Below, piece after piece: positions 1 through 8,317 of a DNA stretch of 64,000 bases. The notes under the pieces are model-generated. The model had not been told where the DNA came from, made no database searches, and was given only the letters and a program-made list of their open reading frames with translations. Each line of letters opens with the position of its first letter. Position 1 is the stretch's first letter. Source of the stretch: Actinomyces dentalis DSM 19115 (GTDB lineage: Bacteria > Actinomycetota > Actinomycetes > Actinomycetales > Actinomycetaceae); the NCBI RefSeq assembly GCF_000429225.1, contig NZ_AUBL01000020.1:1-64000 (forward strand), in the 5' to 3' direction. Made by a program: the position numbers and the translations under genes.

Positions 1-146
1 CCGATCACGGCGGCGGCCTCGGCGTCGACCAGATCCTGCAGCCCGGCCTGGAGCAGGCGGCGGAAGACGTCATCGTGAGCCAGATCCGGGTCGGCAAGGA
101 CTTCCCGGATCAGCGTGGACACGGCAGACTGGTTCGTGGCGGGCAT
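1..146 (-). CDS. IS256-family (mutator-type) transposase, N-terminal part only
   Basis: The complement reads from an ATG at 146 leftwards off the window edge. It gives about 48 residues beginning MPATNQSAVSTLIREVLADP and continuing through VFRRLLQAGLQDLVD and AEAAAVIG. This matches the usual start of IS256/mutator transposases, where a short helical N-terminus leads into a 'LQDLxxAE(A/V)xAxIGA' block. The DDE catalytic domain lies outside the window, so intactness cannot be judged. A plausible Shine-Dalgarno (AAGGAG) lies a few bases upstream of the ATG on the minus strand. The gene marks an insertion sequence at the left edge of the window. Confidence 0.72.
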   Translation of the reverse strand, partial: MPATNQSAVSTLIREVLADPDLAHDDVFRRLLQAGLQDLVDAEAAAVI

Positions 147-504
147 CGTGGGTGCACTCCTTGTGAATCTGGCTGAGGAACAGGGCTCCCACGATGCCCG
201 CCGCCCGTGCCGACGACCCCGGGCGGAAGCCCCGCGGGAATTGCCACCACACTAAGAGACGCACCCAGTGAGCGGGGTGCTTTGGACTCGGAAGGAAGTT
301 ATTCCCGTGATAGCGAGGGGCGAATTCATGACGAGAACCTATTGCCCCGATGAGTCGGGTGAGCGGATCGTTCACGAGAACCCCCGTTGATCTCCGGTCG
401 GCAGAAGGGTCTTGTTTATCTGGCGGGCGTCCTGCCCTCCGACGACGGGCGCAGTGGACTGCAGGGCTTCGGCGAAAACGCAAGAAAAGGTTACGAGGAA
501 GGAT
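147..504. other. Gene-free stretch between IS256-type transposase and lipoprotein gene
   Basis: This 358-base stretch should hold the untranslated leader and one terminal inverted repeat of the insertion sequence. That end is likely within about 170-290, but I cannot fix it without the other end. The rest is the upstream region of the lipoprotein gene, with a purine-rich ribosome binding site (GAGGAAGG) just before 505. No convincing gene is seen. Confidence 0.4.
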
Positions 505-1221
505 ATGGCAGTGTTTACGATCCGAGGTCCGGCCAAGAAAAAAACTGACCTCACCCCCCGACACGGCGGAGTTCGTCGGCGGACGGCGGCGGGCGCCGCC
601 ACAATGGCTGTGGCGGTGGCGCTGACGGGTTGCGCGGTCCCGGCCGAGGGCCCTCGGCTCGTGCCCATCGCCGCCGCCCCCGCCTCCGTGGATCCCGCCA
701 CCGCCACCTTCACCTGCCCGGGCGTGCCCGAGGCCTCGGTGCAGGCGATAATCGGCTACGTGATCCTGTTCCCGGACACGAGCACCGACCCGCAGGACGG
801 CTCCATCAGACATCTGGAGTGCAGAGGGAAGATGTACACCGACAACGCCTGGGGCACATTGGTGTTCTACTCCCAATTCGGCCGGGAACTCCATGGCTAC
901 CACCCCTGGCAGCTCTCACGGCTGCCCCATGGCAGACGCTCCGAGGCCTTCGACGTGCCGGGGGTCGAGGGCGCCACCGGAGAATTCCGCATCCCGGACG
1001 AAGAAGGAGGCCCCAGCGCCCTGATCACCTGCGGGGACTCCTTCGTACTGCTCGCGTTCTCCAACCAGACGCCCCTGAACGGCGACGTGAAGGCCGGCAT
1101 CATCAATCTGGCGGTGTCCATGACCCCCTGGGCCTGCAACGGCCGGCCCATCCCCGGCCGGGACGTCCCCCTCGCCCCCGCCCCGCCCGAGAGCACCCCG
1201 ACCCCCGCGCAGACCCCGTAA
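505..1221 (+). CDS. Putative secreted lipoprotein of unknown function
   Basis: A 238-residue protein. The ATG at 505 is preferred to the longer open frame because GAGGAAGG sits just upstream. The N-terminus is typical of an exported lipoprotein: a basic stretch (TPRHGGVRRR), a hydrophobic core (TMAVAVALT) and a lipobox ending in GC at about residues 36-37. The mature part has no domain I recognise. It contains three further cysteines (TCPGVPE, LECRGK, ITCGDS) plus a late WACNG, so disulphides outside the cell are possible. The tail is Pro/Thr-rich. It resembles the small uncharacterised lipoproteins common in actinomycetes. It stands alone between an insertion sequence and a repeat region. 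Confidence 0.7.
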   Translation: MAVFTIRGPAKKKTDLTPRHGGVRRRTAAGAATMAVAVALTGCAVPAEGPRLVPIAAAPASVDPATATFTCPGVPEASVQAIIGYVILFPDTSTDPQDGSIRHLECRGKMYTDNAWGTLVFYSQFGRELHGYHPWQLSRLPHGRRSEAFDVPGVEGATGEFRIPDEEGGPSALITCGDSFVLLAFSNQTPLNGDVKAGIINLAVSMTPWACNGRPIPGRDVPLAPAPPESTPTPAQTP

Positions 1222-2204
1222 GACCCACGCAGAGCGAGGATGCGGCGGAGGCGCAGCCGACTCCGTACCGGCGCGTACCCGGCGGCGCGGGGCCGAACCC
1301 GGCGCGGGCCGGGCCCGGCTTGCGCAATGCGAGCTCAGCGCGACGCAGTCCATCCCATCTCGCGCCGTGCGAGCCCAGCGCGACACAATCCGCCTGAGCT
1401 CGATTCTCGCGAGCCCACCTCGCGCAATGCGAGCCCAGGTGACATCACCAAAACGACTCCCCCGGGGGGGACTCGCGGACGGCGCGCCGGGTCCCGGGCC
1501 GCACCCGGCTCCCCCGAGGAGGGGCGCGCGGGGGACGGCGCGACCGGCACGACCGCGGACGATCGGGTCCGAACCCGCCCCGTCCCCGGCGGAGACCCGT
1601 CCGTCGGCGCCGTCCGGGACCCCGACGACGGCGCGTGCGGGGTCCGTGTCCGGAGCGGATGGACCTTGGACGAAGAGAACCGCAACCGGAGCCGAGCCCC
1701 GCACGCGCTCCCATTGTGCCCCGCCGGCGCCCTCGAATCCACCATTCGCGGCCGGGTCGGTTGACGCCCGGGGCTCGACCGGGTCGGCTGACGGCCCGGA
1801 GCTCGCCCGCGGGCGAGCTCCGCGGTGGTCAGGACGCCCGGGGCGCCGCCGGTCCCGTGCTCACGCACCCGGCGACTTCGGCAGCGGGCGCGGAGGCATC
1901 AGCCACCGCGCCCGCCGTCGAGGTCGCCGCCTCCGCGCCGGGCGCATACAGCGGCGCGCTCACCGGTGAGGGCGACGACCCGCTACTCGAGCAGACCGCC
2001 GGACCTCGCGGACCAGCGCCGGCACCGCCGACACGCCGACCCCGGAGCGGACACGCCGCCGCACGCCGCGCCACGATAATCCAGACGACGACGGCAGAGC
2101 GGGGAACCGCAACACAGGACATTCCTCCCGCAGGGACCGGACGCACGTCACACTACCAGTCGCGGTCGAGCCGCGGAAGAGCGCCGGCGCAATCACTTCA
2201 CCCA
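1222..2204. other. Gene-poor stretch holding dispersed repeat copy A
   Basis: Apart from the repeat at 1311-1505, this kilobase holds no frame with convincing protein-like composition. The open frames present on both strands are Arg/Pro/Gly-rich, as expected from random 75-80% GC DNA, and lack good ribosome binding sites. It looks like decayed sequence between the lipoprotein gene and the transketolase remnant. Confidence 0.5.
1311..1505 (+). repeat. Dispersed intergenic repeat, copy A (TGCGAGCCCA family)
   Basis: About 195 bases made of degenerate sub-units each beginning TGCGAGCCCA (or TGCGAGCTCA), followed by GCGCGAC. It contains the palindromic stretch GGTGACATCACC and runs into a GGGTCCCGGGCCGC tail. 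Near-identical copies occur at 15572-15780 (opposite orientation) and 16871-17075. Copy A is the most diverged of the three. No transposase is attached. Confidence 0.8.
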
Positions 2205-2862
2205 ATCCTCCCACGGCTGACACCCACCCCGACCGGGTCATCCTGTTCCAAGGGGCACGCCGCCAACGCCCTGTACACCCCCTTCGCCGCGGCTGGCCTG
2301 CTGGGGGCGGCCGAGTTGGACACCTTCGTCCAGCCCGATTCCCGCCTCAACGGCCACCCTGTCCGCACCAGGGTGCCCGGGGTGGAGGCCAGCACCGGCC
2401 CGCTCGGGCACGGCCTGCCCATCGCCGTCGGCGACGCCCTGGCCGCCAAGATCGACGGCTCCCCGCGGCGGGTCCTCGTCCTGACCGGCGACGGCGAGCT
2501 CCAGGAGGGCTCGAACTGGGAGGCCCTCATGGCCGCCGCCCAGTTCGAGCTCGACAACCTCATCGTGGTCGCCGACCGCAACCACATCCAGCAGGGCGCC
2601 ACCACCGAGGACGCCAACGACCTGTCCCCTGGACGGCAAAGTCCGGGCCTTCGGCGCCCACGTCGTCGACGTCGACGCCCACGACCACGAGGCGCTCCTC
2701 GACGCCTTCGGGGCTGCGCCGGTCGAGCCCGGCGGGCCGACCTTCATCGTCGCCCACTCCCACAAGGGACACCCCATCTCCTTCATGAGCGACAGCGCGC
2801 CCTGGCACCACAAGCTGCCCGACGAGGCGCAGACCTCCCGCGCCCGCGAGCCCCTGGCCTGA
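2205..2862 (+). pseudogene. Decayed transketolase N-terminal subunit (truncated, frameshifted)
   Basis: Recognisable transketolase N-subunit sequence runs from SKGHAANALYTPF (about 2255) through NGHPVRTRVPGVEASTGPLG, VLVLTGDGELQEGSNWEALM and DNLIVVADRNHIQQGATTED. These cover the thiamine-diphosphate-binding GDGELQEG region. The frame shifts at about 2625-2640, after ANDLSP. The true continuation (LDGKVRAFGAHVVDVDAHDH, then SHKGHPISFM) resumes in another frame and stops at 2862. A second shift lies just before SKGHAA, because ...PDRVIL precedes it out of frame. The first 50-60 residues are absent and no C-terminal subunit follows. A strong hairpin 23 bases downstream may be the old terminator. 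Confidence 0.8.
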
Positions 2863-2884
2863 CCCCGCCCCCTTCGCCGCCAGA

Positions 2885-2963
2885 TTCCGCGAACGCGCAG
2901 GTTTCCAGTCGAACGCGCAGACGGGAGATGCGCGTTCGACTGGAAACCTGCGCGTTCGCGGAA
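2885..2963. repeat. Perfect 35-base inverted repeat (hairpin) downstream of transketolase remnant
   Basis: Arms 2885-2919 and 2929-2963 are perfect reverse complements around a 9-base loop (GACGGGAGA). The arms begin TTCCGCGAACGCGCAGG and include GGTTTCCAGTCGAAC. There is no T-tract, but the position just after a stop codon fits a terminator-like or REP-like role. The core (GCGCAGGTTTCCAGTCGAAC) recurs at 52483 in another intergenic region, so it is a dispersed repeat rather than a private terminator. Confidence 0.85.
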
Positions 2964-3101
2964 GAGCGGTGGGCCGGGGCAGGTCGACTGTCCCGAGTCA
3001 TCCACAGGGTGCGCACTTTGCGCCGGTCTCGCGGGTCACTGCCACCGTTCACAACACCGCATCACCCGCAAAGGTGCTCGAGGACACGACCATCCGACCT
3101 G

Positions 3102-3120
3102 TTAGGCAAGGCAATCCTTC
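3102..3120 (+). promoter_or_regulatory. Candidate IdeR/DtxR-type iron box
   Basis: TTAGGCAAGGCAATCCTTC lies 45 bases before the start of the siderophore-binding lipoprotein gene. It matches 13 of 19 positions of the DtxR/IdeR consensus TTAGGTTAGGCTAACCTAA, keeping both half-sites (TTAGG and CCT). Placement before an iron-uptake operon supports iron-dependent repression, though binding is inferred. Confidence 0.65.
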
Positions 3121-3164
3121 ACTATTGTCGACAGGGCCCTGCCGCCGACGATAGAGAGCGCATC

Positions 3165-4208
3165 GTGACCGTCCACCGGACCGTCTCCCGCAAGATCTTT
3201 CTCCTCGCCCCCGCCCTGGCCGCCCTCGGCCTGAGCGCAGCCGCCTGCGGCAGAGCCGACTCGGGCTCCTCCGGCCCGAGCGGCGGCGAGACGATCACCG
3301 TCAAGCATGCCTTCGGCTCCACCGAGGTCCCTGTCGGTGTCACGCGCATCGCAAGCGTCTCCTGGGCCAACCAGGACGTCCCCCTCGCCATGGACATCCT
3401 GCCCGTCGGGTTCGCCAAGCAGACCTGGGGCGTCGACGACGGCTCGGGCATGCTCGCCTGGACCAAGAAGAAGGTCGACGAGCTCGTCGCGGCCGGCGGC
3501 GCGCAGCCCGCCCTGTTCGACGAGACCGACAGCATCGACTTCGCGGCCGTATCCGACACCGCCCCCGAAGTGATCCTCGCGGCCTGCTCCGGCCTGACCC
3601 AGAAGGACTACGACACCCTGAGCAAGATCGCCCCCACGATCGCCTACCCGACCGTCGCGTGGGGCACCCCCTGGCGCGACATGATCACCATGGACGCCAC
3701 CGCCATCGGCAAGGCCGACGAGGCCGCCGCCCTTATCGCCGACCTGGAGAAGCAGGTGGCCGACGCCGTCGCCCCCCATCCCGAGATCGCCGGGAAGAAA
3801 GCCGCCTTCTTCTACGCCGTCCCCTCGGACATGTCCACCTTCGGCTACTACACGACCCTCGACCCGCGCACCGCCTTCATGGAGGACCTGGGGATGACGA
3901 TCCCCGACTCCGTGGCCAAGGCCTCCCAGGCCGACCCGGACAACTTCTACCTCGAGTTCGCCTCCGAGAACGCCGACCAGGTCTCCGACGTCGAGCTCAT
4001 GGTCATGTACGGCGAGGCCTCCGAGCTGGCCGGCATCCAGGCGCACCCACTGCTGGGCACCATCCCGGCGATCAAGAACGGCGCCGTCGCCTTCGTGGGC
4101 AACGGCACCCCGCTGTCCGCCGCGACCAACCCCGGGCCGCTGTCGATCCCGTGGGGCATCAAGGACTACGTGGACCTCATCGCGGCCGCCGCCGGCAAGG
4201 TCCAGTGA
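3165..4208 (+). CDS. Iron-siderophore ABC transporter substrate-binding lipoprotein
   Basis: A 347-residue protein starting at GTG 3165 (VTVHRTVSRKIFLLAPAL). The signal peptide ends in a lipobox, LSAAACG, with the lipidated cysteine near residue 28. The mature part is a FecB/FepB-type periplasmic-binding fold: the N-lobe opens with ITVKHAFGSTEVPVGVTRIA. The typical 'APTIAYP' and 'GNGTPLSAATNPGPLSIPWG' segments follow. It should capture ferric siderophore outside the membrane and pass it to the two permeases encoded next. The stop overlaps the next start (GTGA at 4205). A candidate iron box lies at 3102-3120. The ligand cannot be told from sequence. Confidence 0.9.
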   Translation: MTVHRTVSRKIFLLAPALAALGLSAAACGRADSGSSGPSGGETITVKHAFGSTEVPVGVTRIASVSWANQDVPLAMDILPVGFAKQTWGVDDGSGMLAWTKKKVDELVAAGGAQPALFDETDSIDFAAVSDTAPEVILAACSGLTQKDYDTLSKIAPTIAYPTVAWGTPWRDMITMDATAIGKADEAAALIADLEKQVADAVAPHPEIAGKKAAFFYAVPSDMSTFGYYTTLDPRTAFMEDLGMTIPDSVAKASQADPDNFYLEFASENADQVSDVELMVMYGEASELAGIQAHPLLGTIPAIKNGAVAFVGNGTPLSAATNPGPLSIPWGIKDYVDLIAAAAGKVQ

Positions 4209-5257
4209 GCGCCCCGAGCACCGCCCGGCAGCCGTCGGGCCGGGACCGACGACGCGCCCCGAGCACCGCCCGAGGAACGGGCCCGGTCCTGATCCTGCTG
4301 GCGGGGCTGGTCGTCGTCGCCGCGCTGTGCTCGATCGCCTTCGGCGCCAGGGTCGTGGGCCTGGAGGAGATCCTGCACGGGCTGACCGGGTCGGGCGGCG
4401 ACCTGGGCGCCGCGGCGGTCGCCGAGCGGTTGCCCCGCACCGCCGCCGCCCTCGCCGCGGGGGCCGCGCTGGCGGTCTCCGGCGCGCTCATGCAGGCCGT
4501 GACCCGCAACCCGATCGCCGACCCGGGGATCCTGGGCATCAACACCGGCTCCTCCCTGGCGATCGTGGCGTCCATCGCCTTCCTCCACATCTCCTCCACC
4601 TTCGAGTACCTGTGGATATCCATGCTCGGGGCGGGGGTGACCGCCGTCTTCGTCTACGCCGTCGGCTCGACCGGGCCGGGCGGGGCCACGCCCGTCAAGC
4701 TCGCCCTGGCCGGAGTGGCGACCAGCGCCGCCATGAGCTCGCTCATCAGCGCGATCATGCTGCCGCGCGCCCAGGGCCTGAACGACTTCCGCGTCTGGCA
4801 GGTCGGCTCCGTGGGCCGCGGCACGTGGGAGTCGCTGGCGGCGGGGGCGCCCTTCCTCGTCGCGGCCGGCGTGCTCGCCGTCGTCGTCGCGCGGCCGCTC
4901 AACTCCCTGGCGCTGGGCGACGAGATGGCGACCGGGCTGGGCGTCAACGTCATGCGCACGCGCCTGCTGGCCTCCGCGGCCGGCGTCATCGCCTGCGCGA
5001 CGACGACGGCGCTGGTCGGCCCGATCGGCTTCGTCGGGCTCATGGTCCCCCACGCGGTGCGCATGCTCACCGGCCCCGACAACCGGCGGCTGCTGGTGCT
5101 GTCCGCCCTCGGCGGGGCGGCGCTGCTGACGCTGGCCGACGTCGTCGGACGGGTCGTCGCCCGTCCGAGCGGTCTGAGCGCCGGCATCGTCACCGCCTTC
5201 GTGGGGGCGCCCGTCCTCATCGCGATCGTCCGGGGAGCGAAGGCGCGCGAACTGTGA
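4205..5257 (+). CDS. FecCD-family iron-siderophore ABC permease, subunit 1
   Basis: A 350-residue polytopic membrane protein from GTG 4205, overlapping the preceding stop by four bases. After a short basic N-terminus it shows the BtuC/FecCD pattern: RLPRTAAALAAGAALAVSGALMQAVTRNPIADPGILGINTGSS without a break, a coupling region (LGVNVMRTRLLASAAG) and the late block TTALVGPIGFVGLMVPHAVR. About ten membrane helices are expected. It pairs with the next gene to form a heterodimeric channel for ferric siderophore. The length is normal for the family (330-350). Confidence 0.93.
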   Translation: MSAPSTARQPSGRDRRRAPSTARGTGPVLILLAGLVVVAALCSIAFGARVVGLEEILHGLTGSGGDLGAAAVAERLPRTAAALAAGAALAVSGALMQAVTRNPIADPGILGINTGSSLAIVASIAFLHISSTFEYLWISMLGAGVTAVFVYAVGSTGPGGATPVKLALAGVATSAAMSSLISAIMLPRAQGLNDFRVWQVGSVGRGTWESLAAGAPFLVAAGVLAVVVARPLNSLALGDEMATGLGVNVMRTRLLASAAGVIACATTTALVGPIGFVGLMVPHAVRMLTGPDNRRLLVLSALGGAALLTLADVVGRVVARPSGLSAGIVTAFVGAPVLIAIVRGAKAREL

Positions 5258-6336
5258 GCACGAGCCCCGCATCGAGTCCGGGCCCCACGCCCGCCGCCGC
5301 CGTCTCCCCCGATCCGGGCTTCACCACCGCGGGCAGACGGCGCCGCGCCCGCCGCTACCTGATGGTCACCACCTGCCTGGTGCTCCTGGTGGCCGCCCTG
5401 TGGTGGGCCACCGTCCTGACCGGCGAGCACTGGTACACCCCCGACCAGGCCGTCGCGGTCATGCTGGGGCGGCGGGTGCCGGGGGCCTCCTTCGTCATCG
5501 GCGAGCTCACGCTGCCGCGCGCGATCCTGGGGCTGCTGGCGGGCCTCGCCTTCGGCATGTCCGGCACGACCTCGCAGACCATGCTCCGCAACCAGCTCGC
5601 CAGCCCCGACGTCATCGGCATCACCTCCGGCGCCTCGGCCGCGGCCGTCTTCGCGATCCTCGTCCTGGACTGGTCGGGGATGCGCGTCAATCTCATCGCC
5701 CTCGGGTTCGGCCTGGCCACGGCGGCCGTCATCCACCTGCTGTCCGGCTCCGGGAGCGCGCAGGGCGGGCGCCTCATCCTCATCGGCATCGGCGTGTCCT
5801 CCATGCTGTCCTCCGTCATCGCCTACCTCCAGCTCAAGGCCTCCGTCTATGACGTCGTCGACGCCATGCGCTGGCTCAGCGGCTCCCTGTCGGGCGCGAG
5901 CTGGGACCAGGTGCCCCTGCTGGGCGGGAGCGTGCTCGTCCTGAGCGCCGTCCTCCTGGGCCTGGGGAGGGACCTGCGGGTCCTGCCGCTGGGCGAGGAG
6001 GCCGCCGTCGGACTCGGCGTGCCCGTGCAGCGCACTCGCCTGGCCCTCCTGCTCACCATGGTGGCGCTGGCCTCCTTCGCGACCGCGGTCACCGGCCCGA
6101 TCGCCTTCGTGGCCTTTCTGGCCGGGCCGATCGCGGCACGGCTGATCGGGCGGACCGACCGCACGCTGCTGGTGCCGGCCGCCCTGACCGGCGCCGCCAT
6201 CGTCCTGGGCGGCGACCTGGCGGGCCAGCACCTGTTCCCCACGACGCTGCCCGTGGGGGTCGTCACGGGGATCGTCGGCGCGCCCTACCTCGTCCTCCAA
6301 CTGATCCGCCTCAACCGTCAGGGGGCCTCCGCATGA
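5254..6336 (+). CDS. FecCD-family iron-siderophore ABC permease, subunit 2
   Basis: A 360-residue membrane protein starting at GTG 5254, again in a GTGA overlap with the previous gene. An N-terminal cytoplasmic Pro/Ala-rich tail of about 35 residues precedes the first helix. Family blocks seen are LTLPRAILGLLAGLAFGMSG, TSQTMLRNQLASPDVIGITS, AAVGLGVPVQRTR and the GPIAFVAFLAGPIAARLIG stretch. It is the second half of the translocation pore and is distinct from subunit 1. Its order in the operon (binding protein, permease, permease, ATPase) is the classical one. Confidence 0.93.
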   Translation: MSTSPASSPGPTPAAAVSPDPGFTTAGRRRRARRYLMVTTCLVLLVAALWWATVLTGEHWYTPDQAVAVMLGRRVPGASFVIGELTLPRAILGLLAGLAFGMSGTTSQTMLRNQLASPDVIGITSGASAAAVFAILVLDWSGMRVNLIALGFGLATAAVIHLLSGSGSAQGGRLILIGIGVSSMLSSVIAYLQLKASVYDVVDAMRWLSGSLSGASWDQVPLLGGSVLVLSAVLLGLGRDLRVLPLGEEAAVGLGVPVQRTRLALLLTMVALASFATAVTGPIAFVAFLAGPIAARLIGRTDRTLLVPAALTGAAIVLGGDLAGQHLFPTTLPVGVVTGIVGAPYLVLQLIRLNRQGASA

Positions 6337-7214
6337 GCTCACCCGCACCCGCCGTCCCCCGCACCCTGAGCACCGAGGCGCTGCGCTCGGGCTACGGCGG
6401 GCGCGTCGTCGTCGACGGCGTCGACCTGCTGATCCCCAGCGCCCGGATCACCGTCATCGTGGGCGCCAACGCCTGCGGGAAGTCGACGCTGCTCAAGACG
6501 ATGTCGCGGATCCTGATGCCGGTCGGCGGATCGGTTCTGCTCGACGGCGAGTCCCTGGGCTCCATCCCGACCCGGCGGCTGGCCCGGCGGCTCGGCCTGC
6601 TCCCCCAGCAGCCCATCGCCCCGGAGGGCATCACGGTCGCCGACCTGGTGGGGCGCGGGCGCCATCCCCATCAGCGGGCCTTCCGCTTGTGGACGGCGCG
6701 CGACCGCGAGATCGTCGAGGAGGCGCTGGTGGCCACGCGCACCGCCGCCCTGGCCGATCGCAGCGTCGACGAGCTGTCCGGCGGTCAGCGCCAGCGCGTG
6801 TGGATCGCCATGGCCCTGGCCCAGCGCACCGACGTCCTCCTGCTGGACGAGCCGACGACCTTCCTCGATCTGGCCCACCAGGTGGAGGTCCTCGACCTGC
6901 TCACCGACCTCAACCGGGGCCGGGGCGCGACGATCGTCATGGTGCTCCACGACATCAACCTGGCGGCCCGCTACGCCGACCACATGATCGCCATGAAGGA
7001 CGGGCGCGTCGCCGCCGTCGGCGCCCCCGGCGAGGTGGTCGACGCCGCCCTCGTGAAGGAGGTCTTCGGCCTGGACGCCGATGTCATCACCGATCCCGTC
7101 TCCGGCACGCCGCTGGTGGTGCCCGTGGGCCGCCACCATGCCGGGGAGGCCGGGCGGCGGCCGGTCGGGGAGCGCACCGAGGGCGGGGAGCGCCCCGGGG
7201 AGGCTGGGCGGTGA
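6333..7214 (+). CDS. Iron-siderophore ABC transporter ATP-binding protein
   Basis: A 293-residue ATPase of the FecE/FepC group, starting in an ATGA overlap at 6333. Walker A is GANACGKST (about residues 44-52), the Q-loop is LLPQQP, the signature is LSGGQRQR and Walker B is VLLLDEPTTFLDL, followed by the switch histidine in VMVLHDINLA. All catalytic residues are present, so the subunit should be active. It energises uptake by the two FecCD permeases. The last 30 residues are a low-complexity Gly/Arg/Glu tail in an unusually repetitive GC-rich stretch and may be dispensable. Confidence 0.94.
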   Translation: MSSPAPAVPRTLSTEALRSGYGGRVVVDGVDLLIPSARITVIVGANACGKSTLLKTMSRILMPVGGSVLLDGESLGSIPTRRLARRLGLLPQQPIAPEGITVADLVGRGRHPHQRAFRLWTARDREIVEEALVATRTAALADRSVDELSGGQRQRVWIAMALAQRTDVLLLDEPTTFLDLAHQVEVLDLLTDLNRGRGATIVMVLHDINLAARYADHMIAMKDGRVAAVGAPGEVVDAALVKEVFGLDADVITDPVSGTPLVVPVGRHHAGEAGRRPVGERTEGGERPGEAGR

Positions 7215-8260
7215 GCCGGGGAGACCGGGGAGTGAGCCGGGGAACGCCCCGGGAGGGCCGGGGAAGCCGGGCGGCGAACCGGGCGGCGGGAGCCGGGCGC
7301 TTCGGCTTCTTCCACGTCGACGTCGTCGCCATCGCGGACCTGACCCCCTCGATGCGGCGCTTCACCTTCGTCGGTCCCGGCCTGGACGACTTCGCCGACC
7401 CGGGCCGGGACCAGCGCATCAAGCTCATCCTGCCCGCCCCGTCGGGCGGCTACGAGCATCTGCCCGACGGCGAGGACTGGTACGAGCGATGGCGGGTGCT
7501 GCCGGAGGAGCGGCGAAATCCGATCCGCACCTACACCACCCGCCGCGTCCGACCCGCTGGCACTACCGGCGCCGTCGATACCGCCGGGGCCGGTGCCGGC
7601 GCCGGCGGCCCGACGCGGGTCGACGTCGACATGGTGGTGCACGAGCCGCTGGGGCCCGCCTCGCGGTGGATCCGCGACGCCGCCGTCGGCAGCCGGGCGG
7701 TGCTCCTGGGGCCGCGCCGGTCCTGGCTGCGGGGCCGACCGCCCGGGGCGGCCCTCTCCGGCGGCGTCGACTTCGTCCCGCCGGCCGTCACCGAGCGCTT
7801 CCTTCTGGGCGGCGATGAGACGGCGGCGCCCGCCATAGCCCGAATTCTTCAGGACCTCCCGACCACGGCCCGCGGTATCGCCGTCGTCGAGATGCCCACT
7901 CGTGCCGACGCCGCCTATCTGCCGGACCATCCCGGTTTCGAGGTGCGGGTGACGGGGCGGGAGGGGAGGGCGCACGGCGAGGCCCTCGTGGAGGGCGTGC
8001 GCCGCGCCGCGGGCGAGCTGTGCCCGGTGGGGACGGCGCAGGAGGTCGAGGAGATCGACGTCGACCACGACCTGCTGTGGGAGGTGCCGCGCACCGCCCG
8101 GGGCGGGGCCGCGCTCAGGCGCACGAGCCTGTACGCCTGGTTGGCCGGGGAGGCCGCGGCGGTGCGCGCTCTGCGCCGTCATCTTGTGGCCGAGCGAGGC
8201 GTCGACCGCCGTTCAGTGGCCTTCATGGGCTACTGGCGGCTCGGGCGAGCCGAGAACTGA
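7211..8260 (+). CDS. Siderophore-interacting protein (ferric-siderophore reductase, SIP family)
   Basis: A 349-residue protein, start GTG 7211 overlapping the ATPase stop. The true start could be a little later, since the first 28 residues are a Gly/Arg-rich run. The SIP/ViuB pattern is clear: an FAD-binding barrel (TPSMRRFTFVGPGLDDFADP, then NPIRTYTTRRVR, corresponding to the flavin-binding RxYTxR). An NAD(P)H-type domain follows, ending in the characteristic GEAAAVRALRRHL and FMGYWRLGRAEN. It should release iron in the cytosol by reducing imported ferric siderophore. It closes the five-gene iron operon and is followed by a convergent gene with a hairpin between. Confidence 0.92.
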   Translation: MSRGDRGVSRGTPREGRGSRAANRAAGAGRFGFFHVDVVAIADLTPSMRRFTFVGPGLDDFADPGRDQRIKLILPAPSGGYEHLPDGEDWYERWRVLPEERRNPIRTYTTRRVRPAGTTGAVDTAGAGAGAGGPTRVDVDMVVHEPLGPASRWIRDAAVGSRAVLLGPRRSWLRGRPPGAALSGGVDFVPPAVTERFLLGGDETAAPAIARILQDLPTTARGIAVVEMPTRADAAYLPDHPGFEVRVTGREGRAHGEALVEGVRRAAGELCPVGTAQEVEEIDVDHDLLWEVPRTARGGAALRRTSLYAWLAGEAAAVRALRRHLVAERGVDRRSVAFMGYWRLGRAEN

Positions 8261-8273
8261 ACCACTGCGCCCC

Positions 8274-8304
8274 CTCCCCTTCGCGAGACCGGCGGAAAGG
8301 GGAG
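8274..8304. terminator. Candidate hairpin between convergent genes
   Basis: CTCCCCTT (8274-8281) pairs with AAGGGGAG (8297-8304) across a 15-base loop, between the stop of the siderophore-interacting protein and the stop of the convergent DsbA-like gene. It is short and lacks a T-tract, as usual in high-GC genomes. Position is the main support. Confidence 0.45.
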
Positions 8305-8317
8305 CGGCGGCGGGGCG

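Noticed and set aside
1829-2146. Minus-strand frame with a hydrophobic start (SAVVVWIIVARRAAACPL)
   Set aside because: No spaced ribosome binding site, low-complexity remainder and no recognisable family; it lies in decayed repeat-rich DNA.
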